From: Erysipelotrichaceae bacterium
GTDB lineage: Bacteria > Bacillota_I > Bacilli_A > Erysipelotrichales > Erysipelotrichaceae
Length of the DNA: 7,202 nt
Assembly (NCBI GenBank): GCA_019415435.1
Contig: DXZE01000062.1
Location: 1 to 7,202 of the forward strand
Direction of reading: 5' to 3'
The first letter of the stretch is position 1. Each line of letters opens with the position of its first letter. Both the position numbers and the translations under genes were made by a program. The notes beneath the pieces are model-generated. The model saw only the letters and a list, made by a program, of their open reading frames with translations. It was not told the DNA's origin and did not search any database. This document shows, in pieces, positions 6,269 to 7,202 of this stretch.

Positions 6269-7033
6269 ATGATTTACAAGAATTACATCATTCCTATGGA
6301 ATGTCTTTTAGTTGGAAACAGAGTAAAAAGAGGGGCTGTAGAATTACTGAATGCCTTAGAGACAGAAGGCATCAGCTATACAGTCATTACCGAACATTCT
6401 GGTAAATACAGAGATAACTTTGTGGATGACATGGTAGACCATGGCTTTCAATATGTAAGACCTTCCTATGTCTATACTAGCTCTATGGCAGCGGTAGATT
6501 ATGTCTTATGGGCACATCCAGATAAAAGAAAAGCCATGATGCTTGGTGGAAGAGGACTGCATTCTGCTTTGGAAAAGGGTGGATTTACATTTACCCATGA
6601 AAATCCTGACTGGTTATTTTTAGGCAATGCAAGAGAAGCTTCGTATCTCGATTATTCAGAATGTCTGGAAGCTATTATGAATGGCGCCTATATCATATCG
6701 GTAGATAACAGAAGAATGCAGTTATATGAAGGCAGACATATACTGGGCAATGCTTCTGTAGTGAAGATGCTGGAATATGCCACAGGCAGTAAGGCTGTAT
6801 CCTTTGGCAGGGGATCAAAGTATCTGCTTGCCTCTGTATTGCGGTATATGCAGACAACTTCTGAAAATACCATTATGGTAGGTTCTGACTTTACTAAAGA
6901 TATATTGCCTGCCCAGTCTTTAGGAATGGAAACATGCTTTGTCTCTGATGGCAGGGATATGAGTGAATGGGGCATTGAAGCTAACAAGCATCCGGATTAT
7001 ATCGTGGAAGATTTATTTGGCTTAACAAGATAG
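6269..7033 (+). CDS. NagD-like HAD-superfamily protein, probably catalytically inactive (254 aa)
   Basis: Length and layout match the NagD/HAD-IIA phosphatases of about 250 aa. The N-terminus aligns (IKNVICDIDGVL in NagD, YKNYIIPMECLL here), as do the VRPSYVYTSSMAAVDYV stretch (63-79), the cap region up to about 150, and TIMVGSDFTKDILPAQSLGMET (201-222). Known HAD chemistry needs Asp-x-Asp in motif I, Thr/Ser in motif II, Lys in motif III and Gly-Asp...Asp in motif IV. Here motif I reads P9-M-E11, motif II keeps T41, motif III reads G-R181-G-S-K184, and motif IV reads G-S206-D-F-T-K-D211. The nucleophile Asp and one metal-binding Asp are missing, so normal phosphatase activity is unlikely. 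A binding or regulatory role is possible. The reading frame is uninterrupted, which argues against simple decay. GGAG at 6260-6263 supports ATG 6269. It diverges from the metallophosphoesterase gene and is followed 7 nt after its stop by a small ORF. Confidence 0.85.
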   Translation: MIYKNYIIPMECLLVGNRVKRGAVELLNALETEGISYTVITEHSGKYRDNFVDDMVDHGFQYVRPSYVYTSSMAAVDYVLWAHPDKRKAMMLGGRGLHSALEKGGFTFTHENPDWLFLGNAREASYLDYSECLEAIMNGAYIISVDNRRMQLYEGRHILGNASVVKMLEYATGSKAVSFGRGSKYLLASVLRYMQTTSENTIMVGSDFTKDILPAQSLGMETCFVSDGRDMSEWGIEANKHPDYIVEDLFGLTR

Positions 7034-7037
7034 GAGG
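7031..7037 (+). promoter_or_regulatory. Ribosome binding site overlapping the HAD-like gene's stop (TAGGAGG)
   Basis: TAGGAGG includes the TAG stop of the HAD-like gene (7031-7033) and ends 3 nt before the ATG at 7041. The overlap implies that the small downstream ORF is cotranscribed and translationally coupled. Confidence 0.75.
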
Positions 7038-7040
7038 ACT

Positions 7041-7178
7041 ATGAAGATAGCAGTACCAGTAGAATACAATCAGATATTCCAGCACTTTGGAAGAACATCT
7101 ATGTTTTATAAAAAACGGCCGGGAAAACCCATGTGCTTCAGCCATGAGATGAAAGGCCGCTGTTACCGTATAATTTAA
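7041..7178 (+). pseudogene. Truncated NifX/NifB-like (Fe-Mo cofactor-binding family) ORF, 45 aa
   Basis: The ORF reads MKIAVPVEYNQIFQHFGRTS at its N-terminus, which closely matches the opening of small NifX/NifB-type dinitrogenase iron-molybdenum cofactor-binding proteins (typical start M-K-I-A-V-x-x-E-x-x-x-V-F-Q-H-F-G-x-T). Those proteins are about 100-120 aa. After residue 22 the similarity stops: the rest is basic and Cys-containing (KKRPGKPMCF...GRCYRII) and ends at TAA 7176-7178. I looked in the other two forward frames for a continuation of the family and found none before early stops, so a deletion or replacement of the C-terminal part is more likely than a one-base frameshift. The strong ribosome binding site suggests it is still translated. 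It could instead be a genuine small protein that retains only the family's first strand and helix. Confidence 0.5.
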
Positions 7179-7182
7179 GCGG

Positions 7183-7193
7183 AAAGGAGGTGA
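7183..7193 (+). promoter_or_regulatory. Near-perfect ribosome binding site for a gene leaving the window
   Basis: AAAGGAGGTGA is complementary to the 3' end of 16S rRNA over nearly its whole length and lies at good spacing from the ATG at 7198. Confidence 0.8.
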
Positions 7194-7197
7194 AGTC

Positions 7198-7202
7198 ATG
7201 TA
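7198..7202 (+). CDS. Start of a further gene (only ATG-TA visible)
   Basis: An ATG at 7198-7200 follows the strong ribosome binding site at 7183-7193 by 4 nt, counting the full purine tract. Only the start codon and two more bases lie in the window, so nothing can be said of the product. It would be the third gene in the HAD-like gene's transcription unit, since no terminator is seen between 7033 and 7198. Confidence 0.6.

Noticed and set aside
6981..7199. Open reading frame of about 72 codons on the minus strand
   Set aside because: It overlaps the end of the HAD-like gene and the NifX-like ORF antisense, has no recognisable ribosome binding site or family resemblance, and extends over forward-strand ribosome binding sites.
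1..7202. tRNA, rRNA, insertion sequences or phage attachment sites
   Set aside because: I saw no cloverleaf-like segments, transposase motifs, terminal inverted repeats or integrase-type signatures on either strand.

Overview
The window looks like a chromosomal segment of a low-GC, monoderm (Gram-positive) bacterium. The basis is A/T-rich codon use, strong AGGAGG-type ribosome binding sites, TGA used as a stop codon (so the standard code), U-tailed hairpin terminators and one-membrane protein architectures. A gut Bacillota such as an Erysipelotrichales member would fit, but that assignment is inference from general style; no marker gene is present.

Left part (1-5195): a self-contained, probably drug- or lipid-responsive export module. 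A divergently transcribed TetR-family repressor (cut by the window edge) faces a two-gene operon across 173 bp. That gap carries three copies of a 17-bp inverted repeat, AATGACY-NNN-RGTCATT, bracketing a recognisable promoter. The operon encodes an RND/MMPL-type transporter of 704 aa, with both proton-relay Asp-Tyr pairs intact. One nucleotide after its stop comes an 878-aa secreted protein with two matched blocks of Leu-x-x-Gly heptads, separated by about 380 residues. The operon ends at a strong rho-independent terminator. The likely logic is that ligand binding releases the repressor, and transporter and extracytoplasmic partner are made together.

Middle (5205-6208, minus strand): a membrane-anchored calcineurin-like metallophosphoesterase of the YkuE type, converging on the operon with its own terminator. 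Two of its metal-ligand motifs are altered (D-L-D for D-x-H, G-D-N-D for G-N-H-D).

Right part (6209-7202): a 60-bp divergent promoter region, then a NagD-like HAD-family protein whose nucleophile Asp and several other catalytic positions are substituted, so it is probably a pseudoenzyme. It is followed, with ribosome binding site coupling, by a 45-aa ORF that begins like a NifX/NifB-type iron-molybdenum-cofactor-binding protein but is cut short. The first two bases after the ATG of a further gene, preceded by a near-perfect ribosome binding site, close the window.

The most interesting items are the transporter plus split-heptad secreted protein pair with its three-operator switch, and the neighbouring pair of phosphohydrolase-fold proteins that both depart from their family active-site consensus.
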